Of a DNA stretch of 64,000 nt, positions 8,566-15,971 are shown one piece after another. The position numbers were made by a program, and so were the translations under genes. The DNA lies in contig NZ_SZVS01000011.1 in the NCBI RefSeq assembly GCF_007670255.1, positions 1 through 64,000 on the forward strand, given 5' to 3'. Each line of letters begins with the position of its first letter. The first letter of the stretch is position 1. The notes under the pieces were generated by a model. That model was given only the letters and a program-made list of their open reading frames with translations, was not told where the DNA came from and searched no databases. The stretch is from Paenarthrobacter nicotinovorans (GTDB taxonomy: Bacteria > Actinomycetota > Actinomycetes > Actinomycetales > Micrococcaceae).

Positions 8566-9006
8566 ATGAACACTCCTGAGAACATCAGCAAGACATCTTC
8601 TGTGCCCGTGGAGAAGAGCGACGCTCAATGGCGCGAGGAGCTGACCCCCGACGAATACCGCGTGCTGCGCCAGGCCGGCACTGAACGCCCTTACACGGGC
8701 GAGTACTGGGACACCCACACTGAAGGCGTGTACCAATGCCGGGCCTGTGGCAGCCAGTTGTTCACCAGCAAGGAAAAGTTTGATTCCCATTGCGGATGGC
8801 CCTCCTTCTGGGCACCCCTGGCCGAGGGTACTGTCAGGTACCTCCACGACCGCACCATGGGCATGGACCGGATTGAGGTTCGGTGCGCCAACTGCGACTC
8901 CCACTTGGGGCACGTCTTTGAAGGCGAAGGCTATGACACGCCCACTGACCAGCGCTTCTGCATCAACTCGATCTCGCTTCGGCTGGTGACCCCCGACGAG
9001 GGTTAG
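8566..9006 (+). CDS. msrB: Peptide-methionine (R)-S-oxide reductase
   Basis: A 146-residue MsrB, which reduces methionine-R-sulfoxide in proteins using thioredoxin. All key residues are present: zinc cysteines CRAC (58 and 61) and CANC (about 107 and 110), the GWPSFW substrate pocket, and the catalytic Cys132 in QRFCINS. The N-terminus carries a short polar extension before the domain. It follows the small unknown gene closely and has a weak hairpin (CCGAACT/AGTTCGG, 9021-9049) after it. Confidence 0.97.
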   Translation: MNTPENISKTSSVPVEKSDAQWREELTPDEYRVLRQAGTERPYTGEYWDTHTEGVYQCRACGSQLFTSKEKFDSHCGWPSFWAPLAEGTVRYLHDRTMGMDRIEVRCANCDSHLGHVFEGEGYDTPTDQRFCINSISLRLVTPDEG

Positions 9007-9020
9007 CGCGCCTGTGTGCC

Positions 9021-9049
9021 CCGAACTGGATCTCAAGGTCCAAGTTCGG
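9021..9049 (+). terminator. Possible hairpin terminator after msrB
   Basis: CCGAACTGGA and TCCAAGTTCGG pair with one bulge 15 bp after the msrB stop. There is no T run, so it is a weak candidate. Confidence 0.35.
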
Positions 9050-9159
9050 CGCCCATGAGCAAGAGTTTCTTATGCTCACATGGATTTTGAATTAGCGATG
9101 CTTTTCGCTTGCTACGCTCGGCCCAGAAGCAAGAACAACTTCGGAAAGGGCCGAGCACC

Positions 9160-10527
9160 ATGACCACCATCGCCACCGCCACCCTGCCGCGTGTCACCGC
9201 CGACAACGCCGAGTGGGTAGCCCTCAAGGCCGCAGCCACCTCGCTCCAGGGATACCAGGAGCAGGACGGATCCATCGCCGATCCCGCTGCCCACGCAGAC
9301 GCGGCATCCCTCGTAGCCACCATCACCAACGCCATCACGGCCCTGGCGCCCGCTTTCGAGCACGATGCCCAGTACCTCTCGCTCCTGGTGGACGATTTCA
9401 AGCGTTGGGTAGAGGGTGGTTTCGGCGTACCGGACTTCCTCGACTCCCTTCAGGCATTCCAGCCGCAGAAGCAGCGCATTGACGGCCTCCAGCACCTGGT
9501 CGTCTTCCCCATGTACACCCAGAACGGCAGCACCAACCGACTGGTCGAAGCCGTGCTGATCGAGGTCATTTGGCCCGAATTCATCGACGGACTCGAAGCC
9601 GGCGACTACTCGAACAAACTCTTCGTGCCCATCCGGTTCATCGATTTCACCCCCGGCTACGACACCAATTCAGCCGTGCTCTTCCCGGAGACCGTCGCCG
9701 TTCGGGAGACTCCAACGTTTACGTGGGGTGCCATCTTTGCCGATCGTGAGGCTGCCCGCTTCCGTCGCGTCCTGAAAGCCGCGGCCGAAACCACCTCCCT
9801 GGAGTTGCCCGAGGACGCCGCGCAGCTGATCGACGACCAGGAGCTCACGCAGCGCACCTTCGTGATGTGGGACCTGATCCACGACCGCACCCACATGCGC
9901 GGAGACCTTCCCTTCGACCCGTTCATGATCAAGCAGCGGATGCCGTTCTTCCTCTACTCCCTGGAGGAACTGCGCTGCGACCTGACCGCCTTCCGCGAAT
10001 CCGTACTCATCGAGAAGGACGAGAACGCCGACCCCGATGCCCGCAAGCACGCAAAGCTTGTCCAGTACGCGGTGATCTTCGATCGCATCTTCCGCTTCGC
10101 CATCACGGGCAACCGGGTCCGCAATTACGACGGCCTGGGCGGCCAGCTGCTGTTCGCCTGGATGCATCAGCACCACGTACTCCACTGGACCGACAGCAAA
10201 CTCTCGATCGACTGGGACGATGCCGCCGCCGTCGTGGTTGAACTCGGTGCCAAAATCGAAGAACTATACTGGCGTTCGATTGATCGTCCCAAGGCTGCGC
10301 ACTGGCTGGCCGCCTACGAGCTGATTTCGAGCACCGTGACTCCGCACCCGGCTTCGGTCTGGGCCAAGGGTCCGGACGCGCTGCCCCTGGACGGGGCTCC
10401 CCGCGGGCTCACCGACCAGGTCCTGGACGACGAGTTCCCCCTGTCCATGTTCTACGAAGCCCTGGAGAAGAAGATGCGTCCTGTCATCGAATCCACCACG
10501 GGCATCACGGGCGCCACGGCGGCCTGA
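9160..10527 (+). CDS. DUF6421-family protein, possible metalloenzyme
   Basis: A 455-residue soluble protein that I place in the DUF6421 family, which has no known function. The best conserved-looking block is WDLIHDRTHMRGDLPFDPF (His241, His245) followed about 25 residues later by SLEELRCDL (Glu269, Glu270, Arg272, Asp274). An HxxxH plus EExRxD pair recalls gluzincin-type zinc sites such as the M49 peptidases (HExxGH...EExRAE), although the first motif is not identical. A second aromatic/His block FAWMHQHHVLHW lies near 335. ATG 9160 is chosen for the GGAAAGG upstream and MTT start. Its stop overlaps the next start (TGATG), so it is translationally coupled to the dehydrogenase gene. Confidence 0.75.
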   Translation: MTTIATATLPRVTADNAEWVALKAAATSLQGYQEQDGSIADPAAHADAASLVATITNAITALAPAFEHDAQYLSLLVDDFKRWVEGGFGVPDFLDSLQAFQPQKQRIDGLQHLVVFPMYTQNGSTNRLVEAVLIEVIWPEFIDGLEAGDYSNKLFVPIRFIDFTPGYDTNSAVLFPETVAVRETPTFTWGAIFADREAARFRRVLKAAAETTSLELPEDAAQLIDDQELTQRTFVMWDLIHDRTHMRGDLPFDPFMIKQRMPFFLYSLEELRCDLTAFRESVLIEKDENADPDARKHAKLVQYAVIFDRIFRFAITGNRVRNYDGLGGQLLFAWMHQHHVLHWTDSKLSIDWDDAAAVVVELGAKIEELYWRSIDRPKAAHWLAAYELISSTVTPHPASVWAKGPDALPLDGAPRGLTDQVLDDEFPLSMFYEALEKKMRPVIESTTGITGATAA

Positions 10528-11252
10528 TGTCCCCACTGACAGTTCTGGTTACGGGCGGCAGCAGCGCTTCAGGCGTGGCTGTCGCCCGGGCCTTGTCCAG
10601 CGCCGGCCACCGTGTCCTCACTGTCGGTTCAGACCAGGCCCGGATTGAGGCGGCAGCCAGGGAGGCCGGCGACGGCGTGACTCCCCTGGTGTGCGATCTC
10701 GGCAGCCTGGAATCCGTGCGCGGGCTGGCGACGACGATGACGGACCACGGCGTTGGGGGCGTCGACGGAGTGATCCACCTCGTCGGCGGCTGGCGTGGGG
10801 CTACAGGCATCGAGGACCAAACAGATGCGGACTGGGAGGCCCTCGAGCGCAGTGCCGTAACAACGCTGCGCAACGTATCCAGGGTCTTCTACGGCCAGCT
10901 TGAAGCTTCCCGCCAGGGCCGTTTCGCCATGGTGTCCTCGACCACAGTCGCCAGCCCAACGGCCGCGGCTGCCAGCTACGCCGCCGCGAAAGCTGCTGCC
11001 GAGGCGTGGACATTGGCGGTCGCGGACGGCTTCCGTCGAACGCAGTCCCCTGAGGGAGACCCCAGCGGACAGCACAGCGCAGCTGTGATCCTGGTGGTCA
11101 AGGCGCTGGTGGATGAGTCCATGAGACGCGCCCATCCCGAACGGCGGTTCCCCGGACATACCGACGTCGAAGAACTCGCAGCGGCCGTCGTCGGCCTTTT
11201 CGACCAACCAGCCTCCACCCTGAACGGCCAGCGGATCCTGCTGGCCAAATAG
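10527..11252 (+). CDS. Short-chain dehydrogenase/reductase (SDR)
   Basis: A 241-residue classical SDR with a Rossmann cofactor motif TGGSSASG (residues about 9-16), the usual Asp of the acidic DLGS strand near 58, catalytic Ser in VSSTTV and the Tyr151-x3-Lys155 pair (YAAAK). It should oxidise or reduce an alcohol/carbonyl with NAD(P). The start codon overlaps the DUF6421 stop by one base. The PLP enzyme begins 10 bp after its stop, so the three genes form one operon and probably one pathway. The substrate is unknown. Confidence 0.88.
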   Translation: MSPLTVLVTGGSSASGVAVARALSSAGHRVLTVGSDQARIEAAAREAGDGVTPLVCDLGSLESVRGLATTMTDHGVGGVDGVIHLVGGWRGATGIEDQTDADWEALERSAVTTLRNVSRVFYGQLEASRQGRFAMVSSTTVASPTAAAASYAAAKAAAEAWTLAVADGFRRTQSPEGDPSGQHSAAVILVVKALVDESMRRAHPERRFPGHTDVEELAAAVVGLFDQPASTLNGQRILLAK

Positions 11253-11262
11253 ACTTGAAAGC

Positions 11263-12369
11263 GTGAACGGACAAGTGACAAGCACAACAGAGGCAATGCC
11301 CAGCGGGATCCAGGCTTCCGAGGCCGGCCAGCTGCACAACCCCGCGATCCGGGGTTTCGCTTCGGACAACTACTCCGGCGTCCACCCGGAGATCCTCGCG
11401 GCCTTGGCCGCCGCCAATGGCGGACACCAGGTCTCCTACGGCGAGGACGTGTACACGGCCCGGTTGCAGGCCGTCCTGGAGCAGCAGTTCGGCGAAGGCA
11501 TTGAATCCTTCCCCGTATTCAACGGCACCGGCGCCAACGTCCTGGCGTTGCAGTCGCTCCTGCCCCGGTGGGGTGCAGTGATCTGCGCGTCCACCGCGCA
11601 TATCAACATGGACGAAAACGGGGCTCCGGAGCGCGTCGGCGGGATCAAGCTCCTGCAGGTCCCCACCGAGGACGGGAAACTGACCCCGGACCTCATCGAC
11701 CGCGAAGCCTGGGGCTGGGGAGATGAGCACCGCGCGCAGCCCCTGGTTGTTTCCATCACCCAGACGACCGAGCTGGGCACCTGCTACACGCCCGAAGAAG
11801 TACGTGCCATAGCCGACCACGCCCACTCCAAGGGCATGAAACTCCACATGGACGGCGCACGGCTGGCCAATGCCGCCGCCCACCTCGACGTACCCCTGCG
11901 TGCATTCACGCGTGACGCCGGCGTGGACATCCTCTCCTTTGGCGGGACCAAGAACGGCCTGCTCTTTGGCGAGGTGGTGGTAGCCCTCAACCCCGAAGCG
12001 GCTGACGGACTGAAGTTCCTCCGCAAAATGAACATGCAACTGGCGTCCAAGATGCGCTTCATTTCCGCGCAGTTCATTGCCTTGCTCGACGATGGGCTGT
12101 GGCTGCGTTCAGCCGCCCACGCCAACGCCATGGCCACCCGGCTGCGCAGCGCCGTTGAGGCGATCGACGGCGTCGAACCCACCCAGGCGACCCAGTCAAA
12201 CGGCGTCTTCGCCATCCTGCCGGAGGGTGTCGCCGACCGCCTCAGGAAGTCCTTCGCCTTCTATGATTGGGACGCTGCCCGGCGCGAAGTCCGTTGGATG
12301 TGCTCCTTCGACACCACCGAAGAGGACATCGACACCTTCGTCGCGGCAATCAAGCACGAGCTGGCGTAA
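11263..12369 (+). CDS. Low-specificity threonine-aldolase-like PLP enzyme
   Basis: A 368-residue fold-type I PLP enzyme of the beta-eliminating lyase/threonine aldolase family (LtaE type), cleaving beta-hydroxy amino acids to glycine plus an aldehyde. Seen are FASDNYSGVHPEIL at the N-terminus, GTGANVLAL (phosphate cup, about residues 85-95), the MDGARLANA aspartate that holds the pyridine nitrogen, and the Schiff-base Lys230 in SFGGTKNGL. GTG 11263 is used; ATG 11296, with AGAGG upstream, is an alternative. It is third in the DUF6421-SDR operon; an aldolase next to an SDR suggests that the aldehyde or a hydroxy amino acid is the shared intermediate. Confidence 0.88.
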   Translation: MNGQVTSTTEAMPSGIQASEAGQLHNPAIRGFASDNYSGVHPEILAALAAANGGHQVSYGEDVYTARLQAVLEQQFGEGIESFPVFNGTGANVLALQSLLPRWGAVICASTAHINMDENGAPERVGGIKLLQVPTEDGKLTPDLIDREAWGWGDEHRAQPLVVSITQTTELGTCYTPEEVRAIADHAHSKGMKLHMDGARLANAAAHLDVPLRAFTRDAGVDILSFGGTKNGLLFGEVVVALNPEAADGLKFLRKMNMQLASKMRFISAQFIALLDDGLWLRSAAHANAMATRLRSAVEAIDGVEPTQATQSNGVFAILPEGVADRLRKSFAFYDWDAARREVRWMCSFDTTEEDIDTFVAAIKHELA

Positions 12370-12440
12370 CGCCGGCACCCCGGTCGTCCGGGGCGGCGAG
12401 CCTTCACGGGATCACCGCCCCGGACACATAATCTGCCAAT

Positions 12441-13097
12441 GTGAACGCCCTCGCACAGGTTCCCCCGGACTTTCTCTTCGCCTTGGGAACGCTTCGAAAA
12501 GCACAGTGCCGCAGCGAATTGCGGCTTGATGAAATCCCCGCCCCCGCACGCTTGGCACCCTATGCAGTGGCCCTGGGTGCGGAAGTCTTCAGCCCGACCG
12601 CCGCCACGCGACAGGTACCCGTCCACGGGCCGGCCGCCAAGGCCTTCGCCAAAAGCCAAGGCAACAGCCCGTCCAGTGAAGAAGAAGACGAACTGGCCAC
12701 GGGACGGTTTATCCTCCTCTACGACCCCGAGGGATCGGCCGTGTGGGAGGGCGAGTTCAGGATCGTCACCTACATCCGGGCCCAAATGGATGCCGAGATG
12801 GGCAATGATTCCATGCTTGGCTCCGTGGCCTGGACCTGGCTCGTGGAAGCCTTGGAACACCGCTCGGCCCCCTACAAGGCAGCAGGTGGAACAGCTACCA
12901 GGATTCTGTCCGAAAGCTTTGGGACCTTGGCCGAGCGTCCCGACACGATCGACATCGAACTCCGCGCTTCGTGGACGCCGTCCAGCGCCGACGTTCAATC
13001 CCACCTCGAAGCCTGGTCCGACATGGTCTGCACCTTCGCGGGCCTCCCGCCCCTGCCGCCAGGGGTCACAGGCCTGCCCCACAGGAGGCTCAATTGA
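12441..13097 (+). CDS. DUF3000-family protein
   Basis: A 218-residue protein of the actinobacterial DUF3000 family (Rv2680 in M. tuberculosis). It has a family-typical core: a GRFILLYDPEGSAVWEGEFRIV strand pair and the aspartate/glutamate-rich MDAEMGNDSMLGSVAWTWL helix. GTG 12441 is the start (MNALAQVPPDF). As in mycobacteria it sits just upstream of RNase D. Its role is unknown; the conserved linkage hints at an RNA-related function, which is inference only. Confidence 0.85.
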   Translation: MNALAQVPPDFLFALGTLRKAQCRSELRLDEIPAPARLAPYAVALGAEVFSPTAATRQVPVHGPAAKAFAKSQGNSPSSEEEDELATGRFILLYDPEGSAVWEGEFRIVTYIRAQMDAEMGNDSMLGSVAWTWLVEALEHRSAPYKAAGGTATRILSESFGTLAERPDTIDIELRASWTPSSADVQSHLEAWSDMVCTFAGLPPLPPGVTGLPHRRLN

Positions 13098-13177
13098 GCA
13101 CCCGGCACCTGCCGATGGCTGCACTCCGGAAGGCAAAAGCGTCCCGGAAGAGGACGAATCGGTAAGCTTAAGCCACC

Positions 13178-14500
13178 ATGACCCCTGAAAACCTGGAAAA
13201 CACCACAGCCGGCGATCCGGCTGCTGATACCACCACCCATATCAAGGTAGACGGCTTCGACAGCCACGTCCCCGAAGTGATCGACCTCGACACCCCACGC
13301 GAAGGGGTCCCCCTGGTCATCGACACCATGGCCGGCCTGGAACGATGCGCCGCCGCCATGGCTGCCGGTACAGGACCCGCCGGAGTAGACGCGGAGCGGG
13401 CTTCCGGATTCCGCTATGGCCAGCGCGCCTTCCTGGTGCAGATCCGGCGGGAAGGCGCCGGAACCTGGTTGATTGACCCCGAGCCGTTCGACAACCTCGA
13501 CATCATCAATGATGCCCTCCGGGGAGTCGAATGGATCCTGCACGCAGCCACCCAGGACTTGCCTTGCCTGTCGGAACTGGGCATGTGGCCGGACAAGCTT
13601 TTCGATACCGAACTCGCTGCCAGGCTCGCAGGGCTCCCCCGTGTCGGGCTGGCGGCCGTCATCGAGCAACTGCTCGGTTTCGGTCTCGCCAAAGAACACT
13701 CCGCCGCTGACTGGTCCACCCGGCCACTCCCGGAACCTTGGCTGCGCTACGCAGCGCTCGACGTCGAGGTCCTTGCCGAGCTGCGCGAGGAACTCATCGA
13801 GTTGCTCGAAGCCGACGGCAAACTGGAGTACGCCGAACAGGAGTTCGCGGGCATCCTTGCCGCAGGCATTCCGGCACCGAGGGTGGATCCATGGCGGAAG
13901 ACCTCGGGCCTCCACCAGATCCGGGACCGCAGGCAGCTGGCCGCCGTCAGGGAACTGTGGCTCGAACGCGACCAGCTGGCCCGCAAACGGGATGTCGCCC
14001 CCGGCCGGCTCATCCCCGATTCGGCACTCGTTGCCGCCGCCAAAGCCATGCCCACCACCGTCCCCCAGCTCCTTGCGACCAAGGGATTCCATGGAAGGAG
14101 CGCCCAGCGCGAAGCTCCACGCTGGCTGCGATGCATCACGACGGCCAGGACCATGACGGATCTGCCGCCACTCCACCTGCCCACGAATGCCCCGCCGCCC
14201 CCGCGCGTGTGGGCGGACCGCGACCCCGAAGCAGCAGCACGTCTGGCGACGGCACGTCCCGCCCTCCAGGCGAAGGCCGACGAGCTCAACTTGCCCGTGG
14301 AGAACCTCCTTACCCCGGACTACCTCCGGAGAGTTGCCTGGCGGCCGCCGGCGGATGTGTCGCTGGCTTCGATCTCCGATGAACTGCGCACCCTCGGTGC
14401 AAGGGAATGGCAGATCTCCCTCGCCGCCCCGATACTGACCGAGGCATGCCTGAACCCCAAACCGCTGCCGGCCAAGGAATCGAAAGCCAAAGAACAGTAA
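13178..14500 (+). CDS. rnd: Ribonuclease D-like 3'-5' exonuclease with HRDC domain
   Basis: A 440-residue DEDD-family exoribonuclease acting on tRNA and other RNA 3' ends. The N-terminal exonuclease domain (about 40-215) shows GVDAERA (DxE metal ligands), LHAATQDLPCL, and the WLRYAALDVEVL helix near 190 with the last Tyr/Asp. An HRDC-type nucleic-acid-binding domain follows (RDQLARKRDVAPGRLIPDSALVAAAK, about 265-290). It follows DUF3000 by 80 bp, the same order as Rv2680-Rv2681. ATG 13178 has no strong ribosome site, so the start could shift slightly. Confidence 0.92.
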   Translation: MTPENLENTTAGDPAADTTTHIKVDGFDSHVPEVIDLDTPREGVPLVIDTMAGLERCAAAMAAGTGPAGVDAERASGFRYGQRAFLVQIRREGAGTWLIDPEPFDNLDIINDALRGVEWILHAATQDLPCLSELGMWPDKLFDTELAARLAGLPRVGLAAVIEQLLGFGLAKEHSAADWSTRPLPEPWLRYAALDVEVLAELREELIELLEADGKLEYAEQEFAGILAAGIPAPRVDPWRKTSGLHQIRDRRQLAAVRELWLERDQLARKRDVAPGRLIPDSALVAAAKAMPTTVPQLLATKGFHGRSAQREAPRWLRCITTARTMTDLPPLHLPTNAPPPPRVWADRDPEAAARLATARPALQAKADELNLPVENLLTPDYLRRVAWRPPADVSLASISDELRTLGAREWQISLAAPILTEACLNPKPLPAKESKAKEQ

Positions 14501-14522
14501 TCAGGAAATTGCAGTCCCTGCA

Positions 14523-14566
14523 GGGCCCGCCGCACGAACACGCGTTCAAGCGGCGGGCCCTTTTCG
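14523..14566 (+). terminator. Terminator after rnd
   Basis: GGGCCCGCCGC (14523-14533) pairs perfectly with GCGGCGGGCCC (14550-14560), followed by TTTT. Confidence 0.9.
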
Positions 14567-14612
14567 TTCCCGCAGGCACTGGACTCCAGCCTCCACGGCC
14601 CTTGCACCCTAA

Positions 14613-14628
14613 GTTACTCATGAGTAAC
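14613..14628. promoter_or_regulatory. 16-bp perfect palindrome, probable fadAB operator
   Basis: GTTACTCATGAGTAAC is a perfect palindrome 69 bp before the fadA start. Size and symmetry fit an operator for a dimeric (for example TetR-family) regulator of fatty-acid degradation. No such regulator gene is adjacent, so the protein is unidentified. Confidence 0.6.
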
Positions 14629-14696
14629 ATTGCAGTAATGCCAACCGAAGCCCGCCCAGCGGACAACGGTGCCATGTCTCAACGAGGAGTTATTAC

Positions 14697-15971
14697 ATGA
14701 GTCCAACACGCAATGCCCAGCGGAATGTCCGTGACGTCGTCTTCGTGGACGGCGTCCGCACGCCCTTTGGCAAAGCCGGCGACAAAGGCATCTACGCGGG
14801 CACCCGCGCCGATGACCTGGTGGTGAAATGCATCCGCGAGCTCATGAGACGCAACCCTTCGCTTCCTGCCGACCGCGTCGACGAAGTAGCCATCGCGGCT
14901 ACCACTCAGACCGGAGACCAGGGCCTGACGATCGGCCGCACAGCGGCCCTCCTGGCCGGCCTCCCCCGTTCGGTCCCCGGGTTCGCCATCGACCGCATGT
15001 GCGCAGGTGCCATGACGGCAGTAACGACGACGGCGAGCGGCATCGGCTTCGGCGCCTACGACGTTGTCATTGCAGGCGGCGTGGAGCACATGGGCAACCA
15101 CCCCATGGGCGCAGGCGCGGACCCCAATCCGCGCTTCATGTCCGAACGGCTGGTGGATCCCGCAGCCTTGAACATGGGCAATACAGCCGAGAACCTGCAT
15201 GACCGCTTCCCCGCGATCACCAAAGCTCGCACGGACGCCTACGCCGCAGCATCCCAAGCCAAGCTGGCCGCCGCCTATGCCAACGAGCAGATCCAGCAGG
15301 ACCTCGTACCTGTGGCCACCATGAAGCCGGGTCAGGGCTGGACCCTGAACACTACCGACGAGCCGCCACGCCCCGGCACCACGGTGGAGGACCTTGCCGG
15401 ATTGCGCACCCCTTTCCGGGCCCACGGCCGCGTCACTGCAGGCAATGCCGCGGGGTTGAACGACGGCGCCACCGCCGCCGTACTTGCGTCCGCAGAGGCC
15501 GCAGAAGAACTTGGGCTGCCCGTCAAGATGCGCCTGGTCTCCTACGCCTTCGCCGGCGTCGAGCCCGAAGTCATGGGCATCGGACCGGTCCCGGCCACCG
15601 AGAAGGCACTGAAGAACGCCGGCCTCGGCATTGATGATATTGGACTGTTCGAGATCAACGAGGCCTTCGCCGTCCAAGTGCTCAGCTTCCTGGACCACTT
15701 CGGCATTCCCGACGACGACCCCCGCGTCAACCGCTACGGCGGGGCGATCGCCGTCGGTCATCCGCTGGCTTCCTCGGGCGTCCGGCTGATGAACCAGCTC
15801 GCGCGGCAGTTCGAAGAAGACCCGTCGGTCCGCTATGGCATCACCACCATGTGCATCGGTCTCGGCATGGGCGCGACCGTCATTTGGGAAAACCCACACC
15901 ACGCCGATTACCAAGCTTCACTCCCCGAGCCGGCCACTGCCGCCACCACCACCGAAGGAGCCGCCGCATGA
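14697..15971 (+). CDS. fadA: Acetyl-CoA C-acyltransferase (3-ketoacyl-CoA thiolase)
   Basis: A 424-residue thiolase for the last step of beta-oxidation, cleaving 3-ketoacyl-CoA with CoA to acetyl-CoA and a shortened acyl-CoA. The acyl-accepting Cys is in DRMCAGAMT (about residue 102), the second half has NEAFAVQ, the catalytic His is in GGAIAVGHPLASSG and the second Cys in TTMCIGLGMG near the C-terminus. GAGGAG precedes ATG 14697. The stop overlaps the fadB start (ATGA), so the two chains of the complex are made together. Confidence 0.96.
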   Translation: MSPTRNAQRNVRDVVFVDGVRTPFGKAGDKGIYAGTRADDLVVKCIRELMRRNPSLPADRVDEVAIAATTQTGDQGLTIGRTAALLAGLPRSVPGFAIDRMCAGAMTAVTTTASGIGFGAYDVVIAGGVEHMGNHPMGAGADPNPRFMSERLVDPAALNMGNTAENLHDRFPAITKARTDAYAAASQAKLAAAYANEQIQQDLVPVATMKPGQGWTLNTTDEPPRPGTTVEDLAGLRTPFRAHGRVTAGNAAGLNDGATAAVLASAEAAEELGLPVKMRLVSYAFAGVEPEVMGIGPVPATEKALKNAGLGIDDIGLFEINEAFAVQVLSFLDHFGIPDDDPRVNRYGGAIAVGHPLASSGVRLMNQLARQFEEDPSVRYGITTMCIGLGMGATVIWENPHHADYQASLPEPATAATTTEGAAA

